From Neocallimastix lanati (nom. inval.) (Eukaryota > Neocallimastigomycota > Neocallimastigomycetes > Neocallimastigales > Neocallimastigaceae): a DNA stretch of 64,000 nt. A program made the position numbers and the translations under genes. Below the pieces are notes generated by a model, which saw only the letters and a program-made list of their open reading frames with translations, searched no databases and was not told where the DNA came from. The DNA lies in NCBI GenBank assembly GCA_016946835.1, contig JACVTC010000131.1, forward strand, positions 231,501 through 295,500, in the 5' to 3' direction. This document shows positions 43,970-57,460 of this stretch, piece after piece; the first letter of the stretch is position 1, and the number at the start of each line of letters is the position of its first letter.

Positions 43970-44416
43970 TGTTGAGGTTCGGGACAGATCAATAATAAAT
44001 ATAGAAATAAACACTAAAATAAAAAAAAATTAAAAATTAAAATATATCTTTTTTTAAAATATTTTATTTATTTAATTAATAAAAATTATTCAATTAAAAC
44101 TAAAGATAATTTAATTTCTTGAATAAGATTATTTTTTTCAAGATTATTTTTTCTAAAATACAATTTTCTCATCTATTTATATATTTTTTTATCGTTAGAA
44201 ATGGTCAAGCCATTTCTTTAGAATATCTTAGAGTTACATGTTTGAATTATATTTAAATTATAAATTCATAATCTATTCTATTATAATAAATAATTATTAC
44301 ATATTATTAAATTCTAAACTATTTCTTATTAATTGTAGTGATAATATATTTTAAAAATAATTTTATTACTATTACAGAACTATTAGTAATAGAGTATTAT
44401 TTAATTTCATACTATT
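43970..44416 (-). repeat. 5' LTR of element B, truncated
   Basis: Begins TGTTGAGG and matches 37005-37450; similarity ends at 44416, where copia-type sequence begins. Confidence 0.88.
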
Positions 44417-46407
44417 GATTACAACAATAAAATCAATAATAAGAACAGTGAAATTATTGAAAATAATTTTGAAAGAAATATAGATACAAATAAAAAACTC
44501 AATATAAACAATAATAGTAATAAAAATCACAACATCAATAAATATAATGATAAAAATAGTATCACTACTGACATCAATTATAATGATGATGTCACTATCA
44601 TCAACAATAATTCTGACAAAACAACAAAAAAATGATTCAACAAAACAAAATAATAACAATCAACACAACAATTCAACAAATATTAATAATAAAATCTACA
44701 TCGTAACAGAAGGTAACAAAAATAAAAATTTAAATAGGACTCAGAAAGAAATTAATAATATTAATAATGAATATAAAGAGAACAATAAAGACAGAAACTA
44801 TCAATATATAGAAGGAACTAAAAGAAAATCAAATAATAATTCATATAATATTAATAAAAAAAGAAAAAAGATAAGTAATAATAACAATACACTAATTGAA
44901 CCTTACAAAGACATATTCAAACTAAATGATAAATCAGAATGGTTAAAATCAGTAAAAGAAGAACTTGATAATATGGAAAGACTGAAAGTATTCACAGTAG
45001 TCAATACGGTACCCTCAGGATCAAATATTATTTCATCCAGGTGGATATTTAAATATAAAAGAGACTCAAATGGCAAAGTAATTAAAAGAAAAGCGAGACT
45101 AGTCGCTAAGGGATATACCCAAGAATACGGTATCGACTATAAAGAAACATTTGCTCCTACCCTCAAACATGATACCATTTGAATCATTACAGTCATTGCA
45201 GTAAATATGAACTTCAAAATAAAACAAATAGATATTAATTCAGCTTATTTAAACGCTCCTCTTAATGAACATATATACATGAAAGCTCCAGAAGGACATC
45301 AATCTTATGAGAAATCTTTTTGGAAATTAAACAAAGCTCTCTATGGCCTAAAGCAGGTAAAGAATGGAACAATAAATTAAACTAAGAATTATTAAAAATA
45401 GATTTTACCAGATTAAAAAGTGAACCTTGTGTATACAAGAAAATTAATAATTAAAAAGGAAATAATATGTATTTTGTCAGTCTACGTTGATGACATACTT
45501 ATTGCTGGAACATTAGCTGAAATAAATTCAGTAAAAGAATCAATCAAAAGAAAGTTTAACATAAAAGACATTGGGGATGTAGAATTCGTTATTGGCATTA
45601 AATTTAATAAAATTAAAGATGGACATATTCTACATCAATCAAGGTATGTAAATGATATTTTAAACAAATTCAGTACTGACTATTATATAAAAACAACCAA
45701 AAATCTTATTCCAAAAGAAAATCCTCAACTGAGAACAAAGAAATTTAATGAAACAAAATACCGAAGCGCTATTGGCAGCTTATTATATTTAGGAATATGC
45801 ACCAGACCAGATATATTTTTCTCTGTTAGTAAAGCTGCAAAGAAATCCAGTGATCCTACGATGGAAGATTGGATGAATGTTATGAAAATTTTCAATTATA
45901 TCCAGCATACAAAAAACTACGGTATTAAAATTCATAAGGGGATGAATTTAAAGATATATGTAGACGCAGATTATGCAGGAGATCTCAACACAAGAAAATC
46001 TACTTCTGGATTCCTTATGATGCTTGTAAATACACCAACAAGCTGGTATTCAAAACTACAACATTGCGTCTCTACTTCCACGGCTGAAGCCGAATATTAC
46101 AGCCTGAGTGAATGCGCTAAACACTCTTTATGGTACAGAAATTTTATGAATGAATTAAATATAAACATCGATTATGTTACAATATTCGTTGAAAACAAAG
46201 CAACAATATACAACAGTGAAAATCAATCAATAAACCCAAAATCAAAGCATATTGATATCAGGTACCATCACATTAGACTTAATCAGTAAAAAACTAATTG
46301 TACTAAAGTATGTAAAATCTAAAAGTAACCTAGCAGATGGATTTACCAAATTTTTAAACAAGACCTTAATGGACAATTTCAGAAACACCTTATTAACGAA
46401 ATTTTAA
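44417..46407 (+). pseudogene. Ty1/copia element 3' half: linker, RT, RNase H
   Basis: Asn-rich linker (44417-44880), then RT (SSRWIFKYKRDSNGKVIKRK, ARLVAKGYTQEYGIDYKETF) to an in-frame TGA at 45180. It continues in frame (NMNFKIKQIDINSAYLNAPL) to about 45355, then indels; YVDD is intact at about 45481 (SVYVDDILIAG). RNase H follows (YVDADYAGDLNTRKSTSGF, STAEAEYYSLSECAKHSLWY, KHIDIRYHHI), with a frame change near 46275 and end at TAA 46405-46407. The 5' half (gag, protease, integrase) is absent, cut at the B LTR junction. Confidence 0.9.
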
Positions 46408-46475
46408 AAGAAATTAAATTAAAAATCTATCTTCATTTTTTTTCTTTGCTAAGTTTTTTTTTTTTGAAGCTAGAT

Positions 46476-46640
46476 TTTTGGAGGAGTGTTAAAAATAACA
46501 ATTATTAAATTGATTATTAATTTATTTTTAATATTGTAATAACCAATAAATTATATTTGTAACATTCAATAAAGTATAAAACCAAGTAATTATTTTATTG
46601 TTTAAAAATATAATTCTTAATTTAATAAAAAGAAGGAACA
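46476..46640 (+). repeat. Copia polypurine tract and start of its 3' LTR
   Basis: TTTTTGGAGGAG (about 46475-46486) abuts TGTTAAAAATAACA at 46487, the usual copia arrangement. The LTR may end at AGAAGGAACA near 46639 (short, ~150 bp); the right end is uncertain. Confidence 0.6.
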
Positions 46641-47330
46641 TAATAATAAAAGATATTTTAAATAATTATAAAACTAAAATATATAAATTTATTTTATATA
46701 AGTTTATTTTACTGAATAAAGTATTCTATTTTAATAATATAATAATGATAAGAATTATCGAAATATATTTTTGACATTTTTTATTCAGAAAAAAAATTTT
46801 TTTTTTATACTTTATTTATAAGAAATATATATAAAATAAAAAAAATTTATATAAATCTTTTAAATATTCGATTATATATTATTAAATGAAAATGAAAATA
46901 AAATAAAATAAAATAAAATAAAATAAAATAAATAAATAAAAAAAAAAAAAATTATGGAATTTAAATATTTCTTACATACGTTTTATTATTTTATATAAAT
47001 TATTATTTATATATATATATATTATTAATCTATTTATGTATATTTATGTATTATATTATATATATATATAATTTTTGTATTTTATGCAATTTACAATCAA
47101 AAAAAAAAAATTTTTTTTTTTTTATATATAATACTATTATTATTCAAAAATTTATAAATTTGAATTTCTATTATTAAAGGATATTTTAATTTAATAATAA
47201 AATAGGATAGTTTTTTTTTTTTTATTATTATTTAGCATTTTTAGTATTATTAAAATATTAAATTACTTTAATCATTATTATTTTTTTAAATATAAATAAC
47301 ATTAAAAAATAATAATAAAAATTATTTTCA
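46641..47330. other. AT-rich intergenic DNA
   Basis: (AAAAT)n at about 46885-46935, TA runs and homopolymers. No gene seen. Confidence 0.7.
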
Positions 47331-48848
47331 TTAAACTAAGCCTTTTCTCCACATCGGAATAGCTCTATTTAAAAATATACCATACAATATTAGGTATATA
47401 ATTGACAGATGAAAAAAAAAATATATATACAATTATTTATAAGGATTAATATTTATGAAAGATATTAGAAACATAATTTATATATTATATAAAACTAATC
47501 TATTTCTTTTATATATATATATATATATATATTTATTTTATTATATTACCTATGTTGGAATTCATTAGGATGGAAAAATGCGTTTACATTTTCTGTCGAA
47601 GAAAAGATACTATTTGTTGAACTGTGACGATGGACAGAATTTATATAATTTTGAAAAGTTTTTGTTGGTTGTAAAATTCTATTGGGATCACGATCTACAA
47701 TTATGGTATGAACCGACCTTATTTTTTCTAATCTTAATTCTTTATTACTTTCTTCTTGTTGGTTCTTTAATTTACGTTGTAATTTTTGTTTTAAATAATT
47801 TTTATCCTTTTTTTTTTTTTCATTATTTTTAAATGATAAATTTTTAATATGAAAAAATAATTATATATATATATATATAAAAAAAAAAAAGGATAATTAT
47901 TATTAAAAAAATTATAATAATAATAAATTAAATGTTTTAATAATAAATAATTATAAAGTATAAAAAGTATTTCATGAATATATATAATAATATAATAAAT
48001 AATAGAAATGATAAAAATAAATATATTAAAAAACAAAAAAAAAAAAAAAAAAACTCTTAAATTACTTTTTCTTGGAAATATTTTAAATCCATTTTTCTCC
48101 TTTGCCTTGAATGAATATCACGTTCTTTTTTATTATTGTTTCCTTTTTCCTTTTTAGATTCCAGCTTTTTCTTTTCTTCATTATATGCTTTTAATTTTTC
48201 TTTATTAATTTTCTTTTTTATTTTTTTTAATATTATTATTTTAAATAAATATACGTTTTTTAAAAAAAAAATAAAAATAAAAAATAAAAATAAAATAAAA
48301 CTTTAATATCTAATACTTTTAATATTTTTATGTTTTTATAAATAATATTAATTCTTTAATATACATTAAAGAATGCATATATATATTATAAATAACTATT
48401 TATTATTATATTATTAGACGATGAAAGATTATAAATTTACCTGTTTAATTTGTAATTTTTTATCCTCTAATTCTTTTTCTTTTCTTTTTTCTTCCTCAGC
48501 TATATAATTTTCTTTTTCTTCTTCTAACTTTTTCTTTTCCTTCCACACTTTTAGTTTTTGTTTAATTTTTTGACGTTGTTCCTTCTCCTTCCTTTTCTTT
48601 TCCTTTGCCATCTTATTCTTGATCTCTAATTCAATATGACTTGGATTTATATTTAAATTCTTTTGAATTTCTATTCTTTTTCTCTATATATTATTTATAT
48701 TTATATATTTATATATATATATATAAATTATGATAATGGATTAATATAAATATGCAAAATTTAAGAAAAAAAAAAAATACTATTTTATTCAAAAGTAAAA
48801 AAATTAAATTTCAAATTATAAATTTATTATAAATAGTATAGATGTATA

Positions 48849-48891
<43 letters not shown>

Positions 48892-49606
48892 TTTTATAAA
48901 AACTATACCATATTTTCTGATTTCCAATTTTCTATAGCACTTTTCTTTTTTTTTAATAATTCCTGATAGGTTTCATACCATTCTATATGTTTTTCAAGTG
49001 CGATATAATCAAGACCAGGAATTGAATCTAAACAAGTTTGTTTAAATCTTGAATTATTTGGCTAAATAATAATATATATATCCATTTTTAAAAATATAAA
49101 ATTATTATTCGATATTTTAATAAATAAATAAGTAAATAATATATTAGGAAAAAAAATATAAGAATAATTTTTTTTTTTGATTAATATCAAATTTGAAATT
49201 TATTTATATATTTATTTTTCTTTTTCATTAAAAAAAAAAAAAAAAAAATTAATATTGATATTAATATTAAAAAAAAAATTTTTTTTTTTTTATTGTTCTT
49301 CCTACCCCTATTTTTTTCCAAATTTTTTCAAACATGGAATGACTTAATTCATCCCATCCTCCATTTCTACCATGATTTCTTATATAAAAGTTTCTAAATC
49401 GTTCAATATCTGACAATAAACTTGATTTTATTGAATTTTTATTATTAATATTATTTTTTATATTATTATCGCTGTTACCATCATTATTACTATTTTTAAC
49501 TGAATTTGAATTTTTCATTAGTAATTCACTTTTAATTGAAAAAGAAAAAAAAAATGAAATTAATATATTTAAATTATCATTAAGTATAAATTAAAATGAA
49601 TAATAG

Positions 49607-49661
<55 letters not shown>

Positions 49662-51135
49662 AAAAAGAAAAAAAAACATATAATTTACAATAAATTATAA
49701 TAAATAAAAATATAAAATAAATATTATTGTAAAATATAATAATAATAATAATAATAATAAATAATTTAAGTTAATAATTATATATATAAGTTAATAGTTA
49801 TATATTCAAGTTTATAATCATATCTATTTTGTTAACTAAAATATTTAAATAACAAGTAGTATGAATTACCTAAATTTATTTGAATCATGCTTCATATATT
49901 TTTTAAAATTAATACTATTTCCTCCAGTCAATGAATTAATATTTTCTTCATGATCAAGATTGTCGATATCTTCTTCTTCCAAATCTAACGAGGTAATATT
50001 TTCATCTTCCATATCACTGAAACTCTCATTATTGGAAAGCATCGAAATAAATTTTTTCTTTCCTTCGGTATAACCATATTTCATGATGGATTTAGCTTCC
50101 AATGACACCTCTGGAGGAATAAATTCTGGTTTAGAGACTGAATTTGAATTTGAAGCTCCTGAAGATGATGCCACTGAGTAGGCTGAACTCTGACTATTTA
50201 CACTTTTTTTTCTTAATAACATACCATGGGTATAAGAATTTCTTCCAACTAACCAATCCTTATTTGATTTTTTTTCTTCCCAATCATTTAAATGTTCCTG
50301 AAATATAGATAATTCTTGTGTTAATCTTTTTTCAGTAATTAATAATTCTTCATATCTTTATAAATTAATTTTTATGTTTAAAAAAAAAAAATAAAAAAAA
50401 AAAATATATATATATATGTATATAAATATATTATTATTCCATTAAATTTTTAAATATTCAGTATATTGGTATAAATTATTCCGTATAATTGTATCAAAAT
50501 TTCCACATTAAAAAATATATAAATATAAAATACGTTTAATTAATGGTATCCAATAACATTTATTATAATTGAATATATTAATTTATTAAAAAATATATAT
50601 AATTCATTTAATGTATATATATATATAGTAAATTATTTATAATGGCAGATTTATATAGAAAAAAATTTTTAAATAAAAATAATTTATAAAAAAAAAAAAA
50701 ATATTAATATAAAATACTATATTAAATTAAAAACGGATTAATTCTAATTTTTTTTCCAATATAAATGATATTAATATATTTATAATCCAATTTTAAGTAA
50801 AGGATAAAACTTACGTATTCTTTTGGCTTTCTTTAAATAGTACAATATTACTTTCGATAGCTTCCATGAGGGACTTTAAATTTTCTAAGTCTTTTAATAT
50901 TGTTAAATATATACAAATAAATATTCATTCATTAATATAAAAAAAAAATTTAAATAAAAATAAAATTTGATAATTGAAATATATCGATATATATATGAAT
51001 ATAAATTATATAAAAAATAAAAAAAAAAAATATTTTTTTTTTTTTTTTTTACAATTTAAACTATTTTCTTTTCTTTTAACCACCTCTATAAAATTTGAAA
51101 CGCTGTTTTTTATTTGTTGTTGCTTTTTAAATAAG

Positions 51136-51171
<36 letters not shown>

Positions 51172-51959
51172 TTAAAATATATTTCATATAAATAATAGAT
51201 ATATTAATTAATTTTATATTAATTTTTAGAATATAAAAAAAAAAAAAAAAAAAAAAATTGGACTTCAGAAAAAATAATTTTAAATTATAATATGAATTAG
51301 TTCTAAAGGAGAACTATATATATATATTATTATTATTATTTATCGTAAATAAAAAAAAAATTTTTTTTTTTCTTTTTTTCTTTTTTGGTATATTACTTTC
51401 ATTAGCTATTTTCTTATTACATGCAACTCTATCGAATAATTCAAAATTATCACTTTAAGAAATAAGACAAAAATTAAAAAAAAAAAAAAAAATGAAAAAA
51501 AATATATATATATATAAATTATTAATATAAATTTTATACAATTTCATGTTTTTATAAATAATATGAACGGTAATAATACTATTTATAAATATATCTACGC
51601 TAATATATTGAAGTAAATTTATATATATATAAAAATATATATATATATCAAATATTATAAATGTTACTATATTTATATTTTATTCATTTTTTATGCCATT
51701 AATTTTTTTTTTTTTTTATTATTATCACTTTTCACTTTTATTATTTTCAATATTAATATTACTCTCTTTCTACTGGTAGATTAAATGATAATTCAATGCT
51801 TGGTTTATTGTTTTTATTTGAATTTTGAGCTTGTAATTCATGAATAAGAGAAGCAATAGTTCCAACGTGTTGAAAATTTGCTACTCCACCATTACTTAAT
51901 CCAATAGCATTTATAATTTCCTTTTCAAGAAAGTCAATTCTTTTTTATAATTATTCATG

Positions 51960-52000
<41 letters not shown>

Positions 52001-52212
52001 CAAATTTTATATATTTTATTATAGGTAGAGAGATATATAAAAATAATAGAAAGGATATAAATTTTTTTATTATTTAAATAATTTTTTTATATTATATGAA
52101 TATTTATTTTTTTATCCTAAATTTTTACTAACTTTTTTTCTGTCGAATGAATAGCATCAACTATTCTTTTTTTCTCTTTAACAACTTTAATTTTAGTACT
52201 GGGATCTTCCAT
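47331..52212 (-). CDS. CCDC112: CCDC112-like centriolar/ciliary coiled-coil protein, 12 exons, 654 aa
   Basis: Exons by conceptual splicing, all GT-AG and phase-consistent: 52212-52133, 51939-51763, 51452-51397, 51085-51053, 50890-50815, 50355-49870, 49528-49306, 49061-48909, 48683-48441, 48212-48066, 47806-47550, 47364-47331 (stop TAA). Recognition rests on blocks in CCDC112 order: the helix LKSLMEAIESNIVLFKESQ...YEELLITEKRL; NGGWDELSHSMFEKI and LDSIPGLDYIALEKHIEWY (cf. GGWDDYDH... and LPG...EKWY); a Lys/Glu coiled coil; ERDIHSRQ; VDRDPNRILQPTK; and the C-terminus HRAIPMWRKGLV. In animals CCDC112 is a centriolar-satellite protein needed for ciliogenesis. Introns are 160-460 bp and A/T-only in large part. 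Exons 1-4 are less certain (weak similarity; exons 1-2 could be a separate small gene ending at 51760). Confidence 0.85.
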
Positions 52213-52452
52213 TTATTAATTAATAAAACTATTATATATGTTCTTTTAATAAATTTGTTAATTTTTTTTTTTATTTGTTTTTTTTTTTAATAATTTTTTT
52301 AAAAAAAAAAAAAGATTTTTAATTATTATTGTTATTACTATTGTTATTATTATAGTGATTTTTAATATCAATTATTATATAATAAATAATTTTTAATAAA
52401 TAATTTAATGTGTACAATTTTCATATAAATTATTTCAATCCTTTTTTTTTTT

Positions 52453-52490
<38 letters not shown>

Positions 52491-54050
52491 AATATATACA
52501 CAATAGAAATAATTAAAATAAAAAAAAAAAAAAAGAATTTTTTTTTTTTTAATATAAAATTTTATGATTTAATTTTCTTATATTTTTTTTTATTTGTTTT
52601 TTTATTATTTTTTATTATTATTATTATTTATTTAATTTTTATTCAATATTTTAAATAATACATATTTTTTTTAATTAAAGCTAAAGTATTTCTATATATT
52701 GTCCTTTGTTTACCAAACTTTTAAAAAATGTTTGATAAGTTATAAAAAAAAAAAAAAATACAAACATTAAAATTTAAAAAATTTATAATTTTTAAACTCA
52801 GTATAAAAAAAAAAATAATTAAATTAATATGGATAATATTTTAAATTTTTTTTTTAAAAAAAAAAAAAATAAAAATAATTTTTAATATATGTTTATTTAA
52901 AAAATAAAAATTGATATTATTTATTTTATATTGTTAATGATAAAAAAAAATTTTTTTTTTTTCATTGTTTATTACTTGTGGACTTTTTTAAAAGTTAGAA
53001 ATTAACTAAAGTAAAGACATTTAAACAATAAATATTAACTAAAATAAAAAAAAAAATTAAACAAAAAAATTTTTTTTAAGATATTATATATATATTTATA
53101 CTAAATGAAAAATTAAAAGTTTATATACCAAATATATATAATATATAAACTATAATAAATATATTTAATTATTTTTAAGTTTTATTATTATTATTTTATT
53201 ATTATTATTATAATTATTTTTATTATTATTATTACTATTATAAGATATAATAATATAAAAAAAGTTATTTATTATATATAAAAATATATATATATAAAAA
53301 AAAAATTATTAATATATAAAAAAATGTTATGAATAAATAGATAAAAAATTATATAAATTTATATTTAATACAAATTATATAATATGAAAATCTTTTCAAA
53401 ATGTTTTTTTTTTTTTTTTTTTTTTCTATATGACATTTATAAATAAATAAAGTTGAAAATTTAATTTTTTTTTTCTTTTCAAACCAAAAAATTTAGAAAA
53501 ACAAAAAAGTAATAATATATTATCATCATCTGTCATTATCTGTCATTATAATATAGTATATATATATATATATATAAAATTTCGAAAATAAACTTATTAT
53601 ATAATTTTATATTTAAAGATTATTATTTAATAAATATTTTAAATATTATATTTTTATGTATTTTTTTTTTTTTTTTTTTTAATAAATTCTTATATTAAAA
53701 GATATTTAAGAATTTTCATTTAATATTTTAATTTTTTAATAATGTCTCTTAATTTCAATTCCATTACACAAAAAAAAAAAAAATTTTTTTTAACACTATT
53801 GTTATATAAATTAGTTCTCTAATAAAATAATTAAATAATAATATAAAAAAAAAATAAAAATATTTTGTAACAAAAAATTTACATAATATCTTTTTGAAAA
53901 TAAACACTTAAAAGAATTTTGCAATTTCAAAAATTTTATTTTATATTATTTTATTATTATTAAAGTTAACTATTATTTCAATAATTTTTTTTTTTTTTTT
54001 AAACATTTTATTTTATATATATTTTTACCACATGAATTTTAATTATATCA

Positions 54051-54089
<39 letters not shown>

Positions 54090-54412
54090 GTGTTATTACA
54101 TAAATTACTCTATGTTCATGATATATGCGCCATATTACAATTTATATAAGAAATGATCATTTTTAATTATTTATAATATTTCTACATAAAATTTATTATA
54201 TATATGTTATTTTGTTTAATAACAAAAATAATATTGATAAAATATGAAGCTCCACTTTAAATATTTTATAATATTATATTTAATAAAGAAGAATCAATAT
54301 TTTCAAAATAATATAATTATTACATGCATTTTTTTTTATATTTAATTTTAATTTTATTTATAATAAAGAGTAATGTGCTGAATTTTATTGATTATATATA
54401 TATATTTTTACA
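52213..54412. other. AT-rich intergenic DNA and probable copia LTR
   Basis: Poly-A/T tracts, TTA and TA microsatellites; no ORF of interest. The right end (to 54412, ...TTTTTACA) is probably the 3' LTR of the copia remnant that follows (sense start TGTAAAAATATA); its left end cannot be placed. Confidence 0.55.
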
Positions 54413-55290
54413 ATCCCCCTACCTGATGTCTTTATTAGATTTTGTTATTATTTATAATTATATAATATATTTTTTATAATCTATTTACTTAATTATAGGT
54501 CTTTTTTGATCATCATAAAATTATATCGTTAAATTTATTTTAATATGAATACAGGATTATCAGTTTTATTAAAGGATCTGCAAGGATATCAATTCCTCTA
54601 ATAATACTCTAATTTTTATATTTCTTTCTTTTATTTTTTTTTTTTTTTTTTGGAATATATTTATATCTTGTATCGATATGTTTACATTTTCCTTTTGAAT
54701 TTTCATCTTCAGCTATTGCTATGCAGGCTTTATGATCTACTTTAATTTTATTTTATTTTTTTTAAAAAAAAAAAAATAAAAAAAACATTTTTTATTATTT
54801 ATTTCTTCGAATAAGTTTTATTTTTTTTTTTTTAACAATATTCCCTGTTTTATATATTTAATAAGACTAATCAATTCAGCAATTCAGCAACTGTTGTGAA
54901 TAAAAGTTAAAAGTGACATTTCTTTTTGAATTTGTGACTACCATGAAATTGGACTATTGCCCAGGTAAAAAAAAAAAAAAAATTTATAATTTATATCCAC
55001 TGACGGATCTTCTAGTAACTTTTTCATTAACATAGTCAGCTGAAAATCCGACCAACTTTTTTTTTTTTTTTTTTCCATTATGATATAATTGATTTATGTA
55101 TTGTAGATTTCAAATAATATAATATTATTAATAATGTGTTATTATCAATTGTTGTTGAATGTTCACGAATTCTTGATGCTTGATTAATTGCATTTAAAAT
55201 ATCATGTTGGGATTTTACAGAAATATTGAAGAGTGAGTGAATCAATAATCAATCAAGGATTTATATTTTCTAACATTGACACGGGTTTTG

Positions 55291-55337
<47 letters not shown>

Positions 55338-55619
55338 CTTTCTTTATTTGATATTTTTCTGCAAGGAAATTATATAATTTTTAGTTTTTTATTCATATTA
55401 AAAATTATTAATAATTAATAATTTTATTATTTATATTCTCTACTTGATTTATTTTATAACCATCTTTTGTTTAATGAATATTTATTCCAATAATTTTTCT
55501 TACATCAGATTCTTTTGAAATAGTCCATTTATTTTTTTTAATTTATATGTTAATATATATTAAATTTCATTATCTTTGCCAGTCATTAATATCTCATCTA
55601 CATAAAGAGTTAATATAAC

Positions 55620-55656
<37 letters not shown>

Positions 55657-55694
55657 CATTCAACATACCTCCAGCTTGTTTTAAATGATATGAT

Positions 55695-55730
<36 letters not shown>

Positions 55731-56114
55731 CAATAACCATACTTTTGTTACTGTTATACTTTTTTTTTTTATAGGCTTGTGGAATTTTTTTTTAACATAA
55801 ATAATTTTCATTAATATCAGCATTTTTTAAATATGCTTGCTTTGATATAATTGTTTTTAAAATTTTCAATTTTTTATTTGATGTAATTGTGAAGGTAATT
55901 TTTAAACTATCTGATTGTACTGCTTTCTTATATAACTCAAATCCACATTCTAATATTAATTTCAAAATTTCCTAATGAATTATTTTTTTTTATTTATTTA
56001 TTTATTTATTTTTTTATTTTTTTTTTTTTTTAATAAATCTGTTAATATTTTTCACTTTAAAGTATTTACTTGTAAAGCATTTTTCCTCTAATAATCATAT
56101 AACTAATAAATTTG

Positions 56115-56148
<34 letters not shown>

Positions 56149-56385
56149 ATCAAGACATTTTTCTTGGTTATCCTGAAAATTCTTCTGGTTATTGTATTTT
56201 AGATATCTCTATACTCATTCCATGATCACCGCTTGAGATACTTACTTTATGGAAGATATTTCTGGGACCATCGATACTTCATTTTTCTCTTCTAATAATA
56301 TTGATTCTTTATTCAATTACTCCAATTTATCGATTGAGGGGGGAGTACTAATATACAACCGTCAAATTTTAGTTATAATATCAAT

Positions 56386-56534
56386 AATAATAATACTTAT
56401 AATAATATTAATAACAATAATAACAACAATAGCAACAACAATAAGAATAAGAATAAGAATAAGAATAATAATAAAAATAAGAATAATAATAATAATAAGA
56501 ATAATAATAAGAATAATAATAAGAATAATAATAA

Positions 56535-56597
<63 letters not shown>

Positions 56598-56600
56598 TAA

Positions 56601-56676
<76 letters not shown>
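56386..56676. repeat. (AAT)n / (AAG)-interrupted microsatellite
   Basis: About 290 bp of AAT repeats with AAC and AAG interruptions, in the Asn-rich linker position between copia integrase and RT. Confidence 0.9.
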
Positions 56677-56913
56677 TTTTTTTAGATAACCTTGTTAATA
56701 GAAAAAAGAAATATTCAAGAAGATGAAGATTCATATGGTGATTTAGATTTTCCAGCATTAAATAATAAGAAAAGGAATATTATCAAAAAATGTTATAAAT
56801 ATTAATAAAAAAAAAAAAAAAAAACATATGAAATCTTCAACTTTTTAACACAAAATTCAAATGGGTATAATGAAGCTAAAGCTATGAATTCAAAAGATTC
56901 AAAAAAAAAAAAA

Positions 56914-57109
56914 TGGAACATAGCAATAAAGAATGAAATTAAAAATATGTATGATATGATAAAAATGTTGGTAGTTGATATTAATAGTATTCCCAAAAAA
57001 AAAAAAAAATGGAACATAGTAATAAAGAATGAAATTAAAAATATATATGATATGATAAAAATGTTATGATGATAGTTGATATTAATAGTATTCCAAAAAA
57101 AAAAAAAAA
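56914..57109. repeat. Two-copy tandem duplication, period ~96 bp
   Basis: 'tggaacatag(c/t)aataaag...attaatagtattcc' plus an A-run occurs at 56914-57009 and again at 57010-57109. It duplicates a copia RT N-terminal segment. Confidence 0.85.
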
Positions 57110-57460
57110 TTCAAATATTATAAAGAGTAGATGGCTTGATAAGGTATTAGTAATTAAAAACGATAATACTAAAAAAAAAAAAAAAAAGGAAGATGAAGAT
57201 TTTATTTCAATTTAGTCACCTTCAACACATTAAACGGCAAAAATCCTAAAAGGAGAGAAAGTAATTTAGCAGAATTTAAACGTGTTTTAACACAACTATT
57301 TATAGCTTGATTTAAACATTTAGCACGACCAATTTGTTGGGGATAACCAGAAATTAGAATGTATGAAGCTAAGTCCATGATTATTTAAAAATGAGGTAAC
57401 ATTTTTATTGATATATTAGGTAGTATAATCCGATTTTAAACTTTTTTTTTTTATTAGGAA

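Larger units (their letters stand above)
37005..44416 (-). mobile_element. Degenerate Ty3/gypsy element 'B'
   Basis: 3' LTR 37005-37921, pol, gag, leader with tandem repeats, PBS 43946-43962, truncated 5' LTR 43970-44416. Coding regions are complete in extent but carry about five breaks. The left flank is AACA; the right flank is lost where the 5' LTR is cut against a copia fragment. Confidence 0.9.
54413..57460 (-). pseudogene. Heavily decayed Ty1/copia element with internal inversion
   Basis: Minus-strand traces, read right to left. Integrase core (57450-57200: KSDYTT, FLNNHGLSFIHSNF, RLNSAKLL); RT middle (55960-55680: ITSNKKLKILKTIISKQAYLKNADIN, LKQAGG) and YVDE in place of YVDD near 55605; QHDILNAINQASR near 55200; RNase H near 54960-54680 (SQIQKEMS, KHIDTRYKYI). 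The polypurine tract is AGGTAGGGGGAT at 54413-54424. The segment about 56140-57210 is read on the plus strand (FLGYPENSSGYCILD of integrase, then the RT N-terminus MNSKDSKK...WNIAIKNEIKNMY, IIKSRWLDKV), so it is inverted in place. Numerous stops and long A/T runs. Confidence 0.7.

Noticed and set aside
44372-44659. 95-aa minus-strand ORF near the B/copia junction
   Set aside because: Antisense of the Asn-rich copia linker; composed of reversed AAT/ATC codons.
47578-47832. Plus-strand 84-aa hydrophobic ORF
   Set aside because: Antisense of CCDC112 exon 11, which has strong family-specific residues on the minus strand.
56249-56758. Long poly-Ile (plus strand) and poly-Leu/poly-Tyr (minus strand) reading frames
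   Set aside because: Translation of an (AAT)n microsatellite in several frames; no start context, no conservation.
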